Positions 8,995-18,343 of a stretch of DNA of 56,523 nt are shown one piece after another. The notes below the pieces were generated by a model. That model was not told where the DNA came from, did no database searches, and saw only the letters and a list, made by a program, of their open reading frames with translations. The DNA lies in assembly GCF_001578945.1 (NCBI RefSeq), contig NZ_KQ969550.1, forward strand, positions 203,423 through 259,945. Direction: 5' to 3'. This stretch comes from Streptococcus oralis. Its GTDB lineage: Bacteria; Bacillota; Bacilli; Lactobacillales; Streptococcaceae. The position numbers and the translations under genes were made by a program. The stretch's first letter is position 1; each line of letters opens with the position of its first letter.

Positions 8995-9108
8995 ATACTC
9001 AATGAAAATCAAAGTGCAAACTAGGAAGCTAGCCGCAGGCTGCTCAAAACACTGTTTTGAGGTTGCAGATGGAAGCTGACGTAGTTTGAAGAGATTTTCG
9101 AAGAGTAT
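8995..9108 (-). repeat. BOX element with internally shortened A/B modules
   Basis: Read on the minus strand, it starts with ATACTCTTCGAAAATC (boxA), passes through a partial boxB (CCTCAAAACAGTGTTTTGAG) and ends with CGGCTAGCTTCCTAG and GATTTTCATTGAGTAT (boxC). The usual GTCGCCTTGCCGTAG end of boxA and the start of boxB are missing. The element is 114 bases long, and its outer end coincides with the folE stop codon, so it lies inside the folate transcript. Confidence 0.85.
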
Positions 9109-9662
9109 TATAGTCCCATTAAACGATAAGCCTGATCTCGGAGGTCCTTATCTGTTTCAAATAGACCACGAGCGACTGTTGTCAAAGTCGCAGTACCTGG
9201 TTTTCTGACACCACGCATGCTCATACACATATGCTCGGCCTCAATGACAACAACGGCTCCTTTAGCCCCCAGATAATTCATCAAGGCATCGGCCACTTCG
9301 ATATTCAAACGTTCTTGAATCTGTGGTTTTTTAGAATAAACTTCAAGCGTACGGGCTAGCTTAGACAAGCCTGCCACCCGACCATCTGGAATGTAGGCAA
9401 TGTGAGCTCTCCCATAAAAGGGCAAGAAGTGGTGCTCACACATGGTGTGGAAAAAGATATCCTTTTCCACTACCATATTATCATCAATAATCTCAAAGGA
9501 TTTTGACAAATGTTCCTCAGCAGTTTGGCCAAGACCTGAAAAAATCTCTTGGTACATACGGGCTACACGAGCAGGTGTTTCCTGTAATCCCTCGCGGTTA
9601 GCGTCCTCACCGACAGCCTCGATAATCATTTTTACAGCTCTTTCAATCTTTTGTGTATCCAT
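9108..9662 (-). CDS. folE: GTP cyclohydrolase I (SulC)
   Basis: This 184-residue enzyme converts GTP to 7,8-dihydroneopterin triphosphate, the first committed step of folate synthesis. The zinc ligands are visible as C75 and H78 in [12 protein letters not shown] and C146 in [23 protein letters not shown] completes the substrate pocket. Length and motifs match the family. The stop codon TAA at 9108-9110 is partly formed by the end of the BOX repeat, yet the C-terminus (DQAYRLMGL) looks complete. In an unshifted folC, that gene's stop would lie four bases before this start, which shows tight operon packing. Confidence 0.95.
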   Translation of the reverse strand: MDTQKIERAVKMIIEAVGEDANREGLQETPARVARMYQEIFSGLGQTAEEHLSKSFEIIDDNMVVEKDIFFHTMCEHHFLPFYGRAHIAYIPDGRVAGLSKLARTLEVYSKKPQIQERLNIEVADALMNYLGAKGAVVVIEAEHMCMSMRGVRKPGTATLTTVARGLFETDKDLRDQAYRLMGL

Positions 9663-9703
9663 TCTCTAGTTATTCCTCTCCATCAGAAAGGCTCTCACTT
9701 GGC

Positions 9704-10963
9704 TCAAGAAATACAAGGAGCCCGTGACAATCCTAACTGTTTTTTCTCTCCATCTTCTACCATTTTCTGTTCTAAAAACTCTTGCCAATTTTGGTAATTA
9801 AGATTTCTAGACTTAGCCGTCTCTTTCAGCACGCTTTCATCAGTCGCCCGACTATCGTCAAAATGGGTTAAAGTCAATTGACTATCTGGCACTGTTTCTA
9901 GCAAATCCAACATATCCTCCAAGGCCTTGGTTTTGATACAGGTAAAAAGGATTTCCTTGTGAAAGTCGGCAAATCGGCCTTGCAAGGTTGCTAATAAAGC
10001 CTTGATAGCATGGGGATTGTGGGCCCCATCTAAAAGCAACAAGGGGTCACTAGACACGACCTCTAAGCGCCCTGGCCATCTGGTTTCCTCAAGGGCTTGA
10101 GCAACTAAGTCATTACTTGCTAATTCTCGTCCAGTCTCTTGACAATAAGTGTCCAGGAGAGCAAGCGCCATCGCCGCATTCTCTATCTGATGCAAGCCAA
10201 GCAAACCTGTTTGAAAGCGACCTTGTCTGACAGAACTGGTATAATCAAAGATTTCACCCGTTATCACGCTTTCTTGATGACGAACCTGGTAATCACTTCC
10301 ATAGGCAAGTCTAGGTGCATTTTTAGCTTCTGCAATAGGGTCGATCACAGTCAAGGCTTCAGGAACAATATGACCTGTCACCAAGGGAATACCTTGTTTG
10401 ATAATACCAGCCTTCTGCTCTGCTATGGCTTCTAAGGTATCACCTAGTAGGGCCACATGATCCAGTCCAATGGTCGTAATTCCTGTTAAAATTGGCTGGC
10501 AAATATTGGTACTATCCAGAAGGCCACCCATGCCGACTTCCATGATGGCTACATCTACTTGCTCTGAGGCAAAGTAATCATAAGCTAGAGCTGTGATAAT
10601 TTCAAACTCGGTTGTTCCCTGCAAATTGTCAGCAGATTCCCCCTCAAGCAAAGACTGATAGTCTGCCATGAGGACTTCTAGCCTCGCTTCTGGGATGGAT
10701 TCCCCATTGATGCTAATCTGATCCGTATAATGAATGAGATAGGGCGAACTAAACACGCCAACTCTCAGACCTAGCTTTTCCAGCATCTTTTTCAAAAAAG
10801 CAATGGTCGAACCCTTTCCATTGGTTCCTCCGATATGGATGACCTTGAGTTTGAGATGGGGATTGCCACGCTGAGCTAGGAGTTCCACCATTCGTTCCAA
10901 ACCAAAATGCGGTTGGTCCGTACGGTAGTGGGCAATCCACTGATTGTTTTGAATTTCGTTCAT
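9704..10963 (-). CDS. folC: Folylpolyglutamate / dihydrofolate synthase with a 3' frameshift (SulB)
   Basis: The gene encodes a Mur-ligase-type enzyme that joins glutamate to dihydropteroate and folates. The P-loop GGTNGKGST is at about 45-53, with the omega-type loop TTEFEIITALA and LLLDGAHNPHA further on. The open frame gives 419 residues ending in LGLSRAPCIS, which is not a family-like end. One base away, the next frame reads IVTGSLYFLSQVRAFLMERN and stops at 9666-9668, just before folE. IVTGSLYF-SQVR is the conserved last strand and helix of FolC. The shift lies near a run of six T at 9740-9745 (A on the coding strand). It is either a true mutation or a homopolymer sequencing error. The catalytic core is intact. 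Confidence 0.88.
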   Translation of the reverse strand: MNEIQNNQWIAHYRTDQPHFGLERMVELLAQRGNPHLKLKVIHIGGTNGKGSTIAFLKKMLEKLGLRVGVFSSPYLIHYTDQISINGESIPEARLEVLMADYQSLLEGESADNLQGTTEFEIITALAYDYFASEQVDVAIMEVGMGGLLDSTNICQPILTGITTIGLDHVALLGDTLEAIAEQKAGIIKQGIPLVTGHIVPEALTVIDPIAEAKNAPRLAYGSDYQVRHQESVITGEIFDYTSSVRQGRFQTGLLGLHQIENAAMALALLDTYCQETGRELASNDLVAQALEETRWPGRLEVVSSDPLLLLDGAHNPHAIKALLATLQGRFADFHKEILFTCIKTKALEDMLDLLETVPDSQLTLTHFDDSRATDESVLKETAKSRNLNYQNWQEFLEQKMVEDGEKKQLGLSRAPCIS

Positions 10964-10964
10964 C

Positions 10965-11930
<966 letters not shown>

Positions 11931-11948
11931 TCACCACATTATTTCTCT

Positions 11949-11995
11949 ATTTTACCATAAAAAGAAAAAGATGGATACGCTAGCATTCATCTTTC
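11949..11995 (-). promoter_or_regulatory. folP operon promoter overlapping the upstream gene's terminator
   Basis: On the minus strand an AAAGATG...CATCTTT hairpin with a T-rich tail (11961-11995) can end transcription of the CPBP gene. Directly after it lies an extended -10 box, TATGGTAAAAT (TAAAAT at 11949-11954). The -35 region is weak. The folate operon therefore has its own promoter tucked behind the terminator. Confidence 0.55.
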
Positions 11996-12023
11996 CAAGC
12001 GAGTCATTGCTTTAGAATGTCAT

Positions 12024-12731
12024 TTAGAACGACAGGCCTAAATTTCTACTAATCAAAACTAGCAAGGCTATCAAACAAAAGGCAATGCCATTGACAATCA
12101 TATGGAGCAATATTGACATCTCTAAACGATTAGTCTTGTAGGCTGTCCAGGTCAAAACTGTTGACATCCCTCCATAAATAATCACAGAAGGTAAATTGGT
12201 TGGAGTGTGGAGCAGGGCAAAGACAAGCGCCCCGACAATAAAACCAATTTTTTCCTTGCCACGGAAGATTTTTTTAGGAATGATCCCACGACACAAAATT
12301 TCCTCACAAATAGGAGCAACTACTACAAGCAAGAAGAAAGTTGAAATTAAGGAAATATTTTGAAACAAGCCATTGAGTGTTGACTGATTGCTGGTCGTTG
12401 TCTCATTCATCATGCGAAGCAAAACTGAACCAAACAGATTGGTAACAAAAATCACTAGATAACTCAATACCAAGCGAGCTAAGTCTTTGGCTTTGAAAAA
12501 TGAGAGATTAAAGGTAGCAAGCTGTGTTTTTCGTGCACCTATAATAAAAGTGACAACCACCATGATAGAAAGTAGTGCTACCAACAAACCTGACTGTAAA
12601 AGGGGGAATTGAAATCTGACAAGCCATATAGATAAAATAAGAGGGAGTTGCGACAATCCTAAAGCAAGTAGCAAAACTAAAATCCAAATCCCTCTATTGA
12701 CAATTTCTTTCCAGATACTTTTATTTTCCAT
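12024..12731 (-). CDS. CPBP-family intramembrane metalloprotease (Abi-type)
   Basis: This 235-residue integral membrane protein belongs to the CaaX protease / bacteriocin-processing (CPBP) family. The diagnostic motifs are in the right order: EEILCRG (E-E-x-x-x-R), FALLHTPTN (H-x-x-x-N) and a third conserved His in LLHMIVNG. About six to seven hydrophobic helices surround them. Members process prenylated or peptide substrates or confer bacteriocin self-immunity. No bacteriocin gene is nearby, so the substrate is unknown. The start at 12731 is preceded by AGGAGGCAGTAATC. It is flanked by terminators on both sides and is probably monocistronic. Confidence 0.86.
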   Translation of the reverse strand: MENKSIWKEIVNRGIWILVLLLALGLSQLPLILSIWLVRFQFPLLQSGLLVALLSIMVVVTFIIGARKTQLATFNLSFFKAKDLARLVLSYLVIFVTNLFGSVLLRMMNETTTSNQSTLNGLFQNISLISTFFLLVVVAPICEEILCRGIIPKKIFRGKEKIGFIVGALVFALLHTPTNLPSVIIYGGMSTVLTWTAYKTNRLEMSILLHMIVNGIAFCLIALLVLISRNLGLSF

Positions 12732-12754
12732 GATTACTGCCTCCTTATTAAGAA

Positions 12755-12788
12755 AAGGAGACAGACTATGAATGAACTGTCTCCTTTT
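12755..12788 (-). terminator. Terminator after the purine permease gene
   Basis: AAAAGGAG and CTCCTTTT form an inverted repeat around a loop of roughly 18 bases. It lies between the permease stop codon and the CPBP start, with an A/T-rich edge on each side. Confidence 0.65.
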
Positions 12789-12801
12789 AACCTGTAGTTA
12801 T

Positions 12802-14238
12802 TTAGATTGCCATACTGATATAGTTAAGGATAAACAAGACATCCAAAATCCAAATCATTGCATGCACTTCTTTTGCCTGACCCTTAATAATTTTTGTCAA
12901 GGTATAGGTCAAAAAACCAATTGCAATTCCTTGTGTGATTGAGTAGCTGAATCCCATAAAGATAGAGGTGAAGAAAGCCGGTACTGCTTCTGACAAGTCA
13001 TGCCAATCAATATCTTTTAGGCTCGCCAGCATCATAATCCCCACGATAATTAAAATCGGAGCAACTGCAACAGTTGGAACGATTGCAAGTAAAGGGCTAA
13101 AGAAGCTAGCAACCGCAAAGAGAATCGCCACAACCAAAGCTGTCAGACCTGTACGTCCTCCTGCTTCAATACCTGCAGCAGACTCTACATAGGTAGTGAC
13201 ATTAGAGGTTCCGGCTACTGCACCGATCGTTGTTCCTACCATATCTGAGAACAAGGCCTTGTCCATTTTCGTTTGAAGACCTGCTGAATCTTTGGCGGCC
13301 TCTTCATCTGCTACGTTAAAGATACCTGCCTTGCGTCCTGTACTGATGAGAGTTCCAATGTTGTCAAAGATATCTGTCAAAGAGAAGGCCAAAATTGCCA
13401 TTAGCACCTCTGGAATGCGAGATGCATCAGAGAACAAGGCACCCAAACCTTCGCTACCAAGCGCTGCACCAAAAATTGTTTTTAAGTCATTGATTGCAGC
13501 ACCTAGGTTATTTGAGGCGAAATTCACAGAACCTAAATCCACAACTCCGACAGCAATCGCAACCAGTGTTGTTGCAGCAATAGATAAGATAATTCCTCCT
13601 CGAACGCGTTTCAAAACAAAGAAAATCGTGATGATGATACCAAAGAGAGCCACTAGAACAGCTGGATTGTTAAAATCAACCAAACCCGGGGTTGCCATTC
13701 CATTTGCAGTAATGGCAGCCTGACCCTGATCCGCCCCTGTTCCTGCTACTGTATAAGTTCCTGGATCAATCGAAAACTTCAACAAACCAGCTTTTTTAAT
13801 ACCAATATAGGCTAGAAAGACACCAATACCAGCTGAAATAGCATGCTTGAGCGTTTCCGGAATCGCATGAATGATGATCGTCCGAACCTTTGTCAAGGTC
13901 ACGATAATACTAATAACTCCGCACAAGAAAACCATAGCCAAAGCTTCTTGCCAAGTGTAGCCCAAAGCAAACACGACCGTGTAGGTAAAGAAAGCATTCA
14001 AGCCCATACCAGGAGCTTGTGCATAGGGAATATTGGCATAAAATGCCATCATCAGTGTCCCTGCAACCGTCCCTATAATCGTTGCCAAGAAGACACCTTG
14101 CACAGGCATTCCTGTTTGACTAAGCATCTCTGGGTTTACAAAGAGGATATAACTCATTGCAAAGAAAGTGGTTAAACCAGCGAGAACTTCTGTACGAACG
14201 TCTGTTCCATTCTCTTTTAGTTTAAATAGTTTGTCCAT
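12802..14238 (-). CDS. NCS2-family purine (guanine/hypoxanthine) permease
   Basis: This 478-residue transporter has about 12-14 hydrophobic helices and the AzgA/PbuG-type N-terminus FKLKENGTDVRTEVLAGLTT followed by FFAMSYILFVNPEML. The conserved QAPGMGLNAFFTYTV segment and SLTDIFDNIGTL in the second half belong to the same branch, whose members import guanine, hypoxanthine or adenine with protons. I place the start at 14238, where AGGAGATTTATA precedes it. A longer in-frame start at 14292 falls inside the promoter. A strong promoter and a PurBox-like site lie upstream, which fits purine control. Confidence 0.9.
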   Translation of the reverse strand: MDKLFKLKENGTDVRTEVLAGLTTFFAMSYILFVNPEMLSQTGMPVQGVFLATIIGTVAGTLMMAFYANIPYAQAPGMGLNAFFTYTVVFALGYTWQEALAMVFLCGVISIIVTLTKVRTIIIHAIPETLKHAISAGIGVFLAYIGIKKAGLLKFSIDPGTYTVAGTGADQGQAAITANGMATPGLVDFNNPAVLVALFGIIITIFFVLKRVRGGIILSIAATTLVAIAVGVVDLGSVNFASNNLGAAINDLKTIFGAALGSEGLGALFSDASRIPEVLMAILAFSLTDIFDNIGTLISTGRKAGIFNVADEEAAKDSAGLQTKMDKALFSDMVGTTIGAVAGTSNVTTYVESAAGIEAGGRTGLTALVVAILFAVASFFSPLLAIVPTVAVAPILIIVGIMMLASLKDIDWHDLSEAVPAFFTSIFMGFSYSITQGIAIGFLTYTLTKIIKGQAKEVHAMIWILDVLFILNYISMAI

Positions 14239-14256
14239 TATAAATCTCCTTTTGTT

Positions 14257-14304
14257 TTTTACGAACAATATGAGTATTATACCATTTATCATTCACCTTT
14301 TCAA
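14257..14304 (-). promoter_or_regulatory. Purine permease promoter with PurBox-like site
   Basis: On the minus strand TTGAAA (14299-14304) and TATAAT (14276-14281) are 17 bases apart. Near the start of the transcript, the plus strand reads TTTTACGAACAAT (14257-14269), one base from the core of the lactococcal PurBox CCGAACWWT. Control by a PurR-type regulator is therefore plausible. The promoter is firm, the operator less so. Confidence 0.6.
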
Positions 14305-14427
14305 TATGTTTGCTTGATTTATTTAACAAACTAAATCCTCTCTATCAGTTTCAAGTCTGTTTTTCTGCTTTCTTTTTGATATAATAGTAGACACCTTATC
14401 TAGAATATACTATATAGGACGGTTTAT

Positions 14428-15240
14428 ATGACTAAAAAAATTATCGCAGTTGATTTGGACGGAACCCTGCTTAACTCAGAAAGCAAACTCTCCGATTTCA
14501 CCAAAAAGACTATCAAAAAAATATCAGAAGAAGGACACCATGTCATCATCACTACTGGGCGCCCTTATCGTATGGCAAAAGAATTTTATCAAGAGCTAGA
14601 GTTGCACACACCCATGATCAACTTCAATGGTTCCCTCACTCATCTACCAGGACAGGCTTGGAAGCATGAAAAATGTTTGACTTTGGACAAAAAATACCTC
14701 TTGGATATGGTCGAACGCAAAGAAGATATTCAAGCTGACTTTATTGCAGGAGAATATCGAAAGAAATTTTACATTACAGCCCCTAATAAAGAAATTGCAG
14801 ATCCTAAACTATTTGGCGTAGAAAACTTCCAACCGGAAAATCAATTTAAGCCTGAATGCGTAACCAAGGATCCTAACTGCATCCTCTTGCAAACAAGAGC
14901 TGAAGATAAATACGCTCTAGCTGAGGAGATGAATCGTTTTTACCAACATCAGCTATCCATCAATACCTGGGGAGGTCCCCTCAACATTCTCGAATGCACT
15001 CCAAAGGGAGTAAACAAAGCCTTTGCCTTAGAGTATTTGCTCAATATTATGAACCGTGATAAAAAAGATCTAATTGCCTTCGGTGATGAGCACAATGACA
15101 CCGAAATGCTAGCTTTTGCAGACAGGGGATATGCTATGAAGAATGCCAACCCCACCTTGCTACCATATGCAGATAAACAGCTCTCTTTGACAAACGATGA
15201 AGATGGTGTCGCCCATACCCTACAAAATTTATTCCTATGA
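14428..15240 (+). CDS. Cof-type HAD-IIB sugar-phosphate phosphatase
   Basis: This 270-residue cytoplasmic phosphatase has the HAD motifs in order: VDLDGTLLNS at 8-17 with the nucleophilic aspartate, TTGRPYRMA for motif II, and FGDEHNDTEMLAFADRGYAMKNA for motif IV. Family members act on sugar phosphates, flavin nucleotides or pyridoxal phosphate, and the exact substrate cannot be read here. An extended -10 box, TGATATAAT (TATAAT 14380-14385), lies upstream. The gene precedes manLMN but is separated from it by a terminator and the man promoter. The region resembles the pneumococcal order as I remember it, except that no alcohol dehydrogenase gene lies in between. Confidence 0.88.
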   Translation: MTKKIIAVDLDGTLLNSESKLSDFTKKTIKKISEEGHHVIITTGRPYRMAKEFYQELELHTPMINFNGSLTHLPGQAWKHEKCLTLDKKYLLDMVERKEDIQADFIAGEYRKKFYITAPNKEIADPKLFGVENFQPENQFKPECVTKDPNCILLQTRAEDKYALAEEMNRFYQHQLSINTWGGPLNILECTPKGVNKAFALEYLLNIMNRDKKDLIAFGDEHNDTEMLAFADRGYAMKNANPTLLPYADKQLSLTNDEDGVAHTLQNLFL

Positions 15241-15245
15241 CACTC

Positions 15246-15272
15246 AAAAGTTAGCTTGTGCTAGCTTTTTTG
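15246..15272 (+). terminator. Terminator of the Cof phosphatase gene
   Basis: AAAAGTTAGC, loop TTGT and GCTAGCTTTT make a 10-bp stem with one wobble, and more T follow. It starts six bases after the stop codon. Confidence 0.85.
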
Positions 15273-15380
15273 ATTTTCACATTTTTCAATCAATCTACTT
15301 TGTATCGTTTTACAAAATATTTATATATTAACATCGCAGGCGGATTTTCGTTGAAAATAATACATATTTATGAGAAATAG

Positions 15381-15409
15381 TTGATTTTTATTTGAAAACG
15401 GTTTATACT
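15381..15409 (+). promoter_or_regulatory. manLMN promoter with internal cre
   Basis: TTGATT (15381-15386) and TATACT (15404-15409) are 17 bases apart. Between and across them lies TTGAAAACGGTTTAT (15392-15406), which fits the cre consensus except for the C near its 3' end. A CcpA complex bound here would block RNA polymerase. The ccpA gene is in the same window at 5269-6279. A 66-base leader follows before manL. Confidence 0.72.
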
Positions 15410-15475
15410 TAATATTAGTCTTAAAGTTTTCTTAAAAACTAAGAGTCAAACATTTTATAAGGAGGAATGACAATA

Positions 15476-16465
15476 ATGAGTATCGGAATCATTATTGCGA
15501 GCCACGGCGAATTTGCTGCGGGTATTCATCAGTCAGGATCTATGATCTTTGGTGAACAAGAAAAGGTTCAAGTTGTAACCTTTATGCCAAATGAAGGTCC
15601 AGATGACCTTTACGCTAAATTCAATAACGCTGTGGCTGCATTTGACGCAGAAGATGAGGTTCTAGTATTGGCTGACCTTTGGAGTGGATCTCCATTCAAC
15701 CAAGCTAGCCGCGTAATGGGAGAAAATCCAGAACGTAAGTTTGCCATCATCACAGGACTTAACTTGCCGATGTTGATCCAAGCCTACACAGAGCGCCTTA
15801 TGGACGCGAATGCAGGTGTGGAAAAAGTCGCTGCGAATATCATTAAAGAAGCCAAAGATGGCATCAAAGCTCTTCCAGAAGAGCTTAACCCAGTTGAGGC
15901 AGCTGCAACTGCTGCAGCTGCTCCAGTTGCCCAAGCTGCTATTCCAGAAGGAACAGTTATCGGTGACGGTAAACTGAAAATCAACCTTGCTCGTCTAGAC
16001 ACTCGTCTCCTTCACGGTCAGGTTGCAACTGCTTGGACACCAGATTCGAAAGCAAACCGTATCATCGTTGCTTCAGACAACGTTGCAAACGACGAGTTGC
16101 GTAAAGAATTGATCAAACAAGCAGCTCCTAATGGAGTAAAAGCCAACGTTGTTCCAATCCAAAAATTGATTGACGTTGCAAAAGATCCACGTTTCGGCGA
16201 AACTCATGCCCTTATCTTGTTTGAAACTCCACAAGATGCACTTCGTGCTATCGAAGGTGGCGTGCCAATCAAGACCCTTAACGTCGGTTCTATGGCTCAC
16301 TCAACAGGTAAAACAATGATCAACAACGTTTTGTCTATGGACAAAGAAGACGTTGCAACATTTGAAAAAATGCGTGACCTCGGTGTTGAATTTGACGTAC
16401 GTAAAGTACCAAACGACACGAAAAAAGATTTGTTTGACTTGATTAACAAAGCGAACGTTCAATAA
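15476..16465 (+). CDS. manL: PTS mannose-family IIAB component
   Basis: This 329-residue protein relays phosphate from HPr to incoming hexoses (glucose, mannose, glucosamine and others). The IIA domain covers about 1-130 with active-site H10 in [12 protein letters not shown]. An alanine-rich linker lies at 141-156. The IIB domain starts near 166 with H180 in [13 protein letters not shown] start at ATG 15476 because GGAGGA lies at 15461-15466. The earlier ATG at 15467 directly touches that ribosome-binding site. It is first in the operon manL-manM-manN. In streptococci this PTS is the main glucose route and also signals catabolite repression. Confidence 0.95.
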   Translation: MSIGIIIASHGEFAAGIHQSGSMIFGEQEKVQVVTFMPNEGPDDLYAKFNNAVAAFDAEDEVLVLADLWSGSPFNQASRVMGENPERKFAIITGLNLPMLIQAYTERLMDANAGVEKVAANIIKEAKDGIKALPEELNPVEAAATAAAAPVAQAAIPEGTVIGDGKLKINLARLDTRLLHGQVATAWTPDSKANRIIVASDNVANDELRKELIKQAAPNGVKANVVPIQKLIDVAKDPRFGETHALILFETPQDALRAIEGGVPIKTLNVGSMAHSTGKTMINNVLSMDKEDVATFEKMRDLGVEFDVRKVPNDTKKDLFDLINKANVQ

Positions 16466-16469
16466 TTAG

Positions 16470-16507
16470 AATCTTCTTCTCTCGAACTCTCGGAAGAAAG
16501 ATTTTAC
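16470..16507 (+). other. Hairpin between manL and manM
   Basis: AATCTTCTTC pairs with GAAGAAAGATT, with one bulged base, and TTTTAC follows. Placed inside the operon just after manL, it may act as a partial terminator or protect the 3' end of a manL-only transcript. Confidence 0.5.
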
Positions 16508-16542
16508 ACTTTATTATAATTAAATAGAAAAGGAATAAAACC

Positions 16543-17355
16543 ATGTCAGATATTTCAATCATTTCTGCTATCTTGGTTGTAGTTGTTGCCTTCCTTGCAG
16601 GTCTTGAAGGTATCCTCGACCAATTCCAATTCCACCAACCAATCGTCGCATGTACCCTTATCGGACTTGCAACTGGTAACCTCGAAGCAGGTGTTATGCT
16701 TGGTGGATCTCTCCAAATGATCGCCCTCGGTTGGGCAAACATCGGAGCTGCTGTAGCTCCTGACGCTGCCCTTGCATCTGTTGCCGCAGCGATCATCTTG
16801 ATCAAAGGTGGTAACTTTACTACTGATGGTATCGCCGTTGCAACTGCAACAGCTATCCCTCTTGCCGTAGCTGGACTTTTCTTGACAATGATTGTTCGTA
16901 CAATCTCAGTTGCTTTGGTTCACTCAGCTGATGCTGCTGCTAAAGACGGAAACTTTGCTGCCGTTGAACGCGCTCACTACTTTGCCCTTGTTCTTCAAGG
17001 TCTTCGTATCGCTATCCCTGCAGCCTTCCTTATTGCTATCCCAGCTTCTGCTGTTAAAGACGCTCTTGGTCTAATGCCAGAATGGTTGAATGGTGGTATG
17101 GCTGTCGGTGGTGCTATGGTCGTTGCCGTTGGTTACGCTATGGTTATCAACATGATGGCAACTCGTGAAGTATGGCCATTCTTCGCTATCGGTTTTGCTC
17201 TTGCAGCAATCTCTCAATTGACTTTGATTGCCCTTGGTGTCATCGGTGTTGCCCTTGCCTTCATCTACCTTAACCTTACAAAACAAGGTGGAAACGGTGG
17301 CGGCGGAGCTGCGACTTCTAACGACCCAATCGGTGATATCCTAGAAGACTACTAG
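16543..17355 (+). CDS. manM: PTS mannose-family IIC component
   Basis: This 270-residue membrane protein forms the sugar channel of the mannose-family permease together with IID. It starts with SDISIISAILVVVVAFLAGLEGILDQFQFHQP, typical for IIC-Man, and contains the conserved GNLEAGVMLGGSLQMIALGWANIGAAVAPD segment that is deposited near the substrate site. It has multiple hydrophobic helices and a glycine-rich cytoplasmic tail (NGGGGAATSND, approximately). The start follows AAAAGGAATAAAACC. Fourteen bases separate its stop from manN, so the two are tightly coupled. Confidence 0.95.
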   Translation: MSDISIISAILVVVVAFLAGLEGILDQFQFHQPIVACTLIGLATGNLEAGVMLGGSLQMIALGWANIGAAVAPDAALASVAAAIILIKGGNFTTDGIAVATATAIPLAVAGLFLTMIVRTISVALVHSADAAAKDGNFAAVERAHYFALVLQGLRIAIPAAFLIAIPASAVKDALGLMPEWLNGGMAVGGAMVVAVGYAMVINMMATREVWPFFAIGFALAAISQLTLIALGVIGVALAFIYLNLTKQGGNGGGGAATSNDPIGDILEDY

Positions 17356-17369
17356 AAAGGGGAACAATC

Positions 17370-18281
17370 ATGGCTGAAAAAATTCAATTATCAAAATCAG
17401 ATCGTCAAAAAGTTTGGTGGCGTTCACAATTCCTTCAAGGTTCTTGGAACTACGAACGTATGCAAAACTTGGGTTGGGCTTACTCATTGATCCCAGCTAT
17501 CAAAAAATTGTACACTAAAAAAGAAGATCAAGCGGCTGCACTTGAGCGTCACCTTGAGTTCTTCAACACTCACCCATACGTCGCTGCTCCAATCATGGGG
17601 GTTACTCTTGCACTTGAAGAAGAGCGCGCTAACGGTGTTGAAATCGACGACGCGGCTATCCAAGGGGTTAAGATCGGTATGATGGGACCTCTTGCTGGTA
17701 TCGGTGACCCAGTATTCTGGTTTACAGTTCGTCCTATCCTTGGAGCCCTTGGTGCATCACTTGCTGCATCTGGTAATATTGTTGGTCCCCTTCTCTTCTT
17801 CTTTGGATGGAATGCTATCCGTATGGCCTTCCTATGGTACACACAAGAATTCGGTTACAAAGCTGGATCTGAAATCACTAAAGACATGTCTGGTGGTATC
17901 TTGAAAGACATCACTAAAGGAGCTTCTATCCTTGGTATGTTTATCCTTGCCGTTCTTGTACAACGTTGGGTATCTATCAACTTTACTGTTAATCTTCCAG
18001 GTAAACAATTGGCAGAAGGGGCTTACATCAACTTCCCAGAAGGTGCTGTAACAGGTTCAGAATTGAAAGGAATCCTTGGTCAAGCACTCGGAGGTTTGAG
18101 TTTGGACAGCGTTCAACCACAAACTCTTCAAGGTCAGTTGAACTCATTGATTCCAGGATTGATGGGACTTCTCCTTACTTTCCTTTGCATGTGGTTGCTT
18201 AAGAAAAAAGTATCACCAATCGCAATCATCCTTGCTCTCTTTGCAGTAGGTATTGCAGCTCGTTTCTTCGGTATCATGTAA
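17370..18281 (+). CDS. manN: PTS mannose-family IID component
   Basis: This 303-residue protein is the IID subunit that completes the mannose-family membrane complex. The long N-terminal cytoplasmic part includes SQFLQGSWNYERMQNLGWAY and the family segment MGPLAGIGDPVFWFTVRPIL. Hydrophobic helices dominate the C-terminal half. The Man-family membrane complex is also the receptor for class IIa and some other bacteriocins in related bacteria. The start follows AAAGGGGAACAATC. The operon ends here at a strong terminator shared with the P-type ATPase on the opposite strand. Confidence 0.95.
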   Translation: MAEKIQLSKSDRQKVWWRSQFLQGSWNYERMQNLGWAYSLIPAIKKLYTKKEDQAAALERHLEFFNTHPYVAAPIMGVTLALEEERANGVEIDDAAIQGVKIGMMGPLAGIGDPVFWFTVRPILGALGASLAASGNIVGPLLFFFGWNAIRMAFLWYTQEFGYKAGSEITKDMSGGILKDITKGASILGMFILAVLVQRWVSINFTVNLPGKQLAEGAYINFPEGAVTGSELKGILGQALGGLSLDSVQPQTLQGQLNSLIPGLMGLLLTFLCMWLLKKKVSPIAIILALFAVGIAARFFGIM

Positions 18282-18304
18282 TCCAAGCCATCGAGAATAT
18301 AGAT

Positions 18305-18337
18305 AAAAAAGAATCAGGATTAAATCCTGATTCTTTT
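18305..18337. terminator. Bidirectional terminator after manN and the P-type ATPase
   Basis: AAAAAAGAATCAGGAT and ATCCTGATTCTTTTT form a long perfect hairpin with a three-base loop and A/T runs on both sides, placed between convergent genes. Confidence 0.92.
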
Positions 18338-18343
18338 TGTGTA

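Noticed and set aside
8995-9108. RUP element
   Set aside because: The terminal sequences first suggested RUP, but the GTCGCCTTGCCGTA core in the sister copy and the A-B-C module order fit BOX.
13292-13723. 143-residue plus-strand frame opposite the purine permease
   Set aside because: It lies entirely within a clear permease gene, lacks a ribosome-binding site and has a composition typical of an antisense frame.
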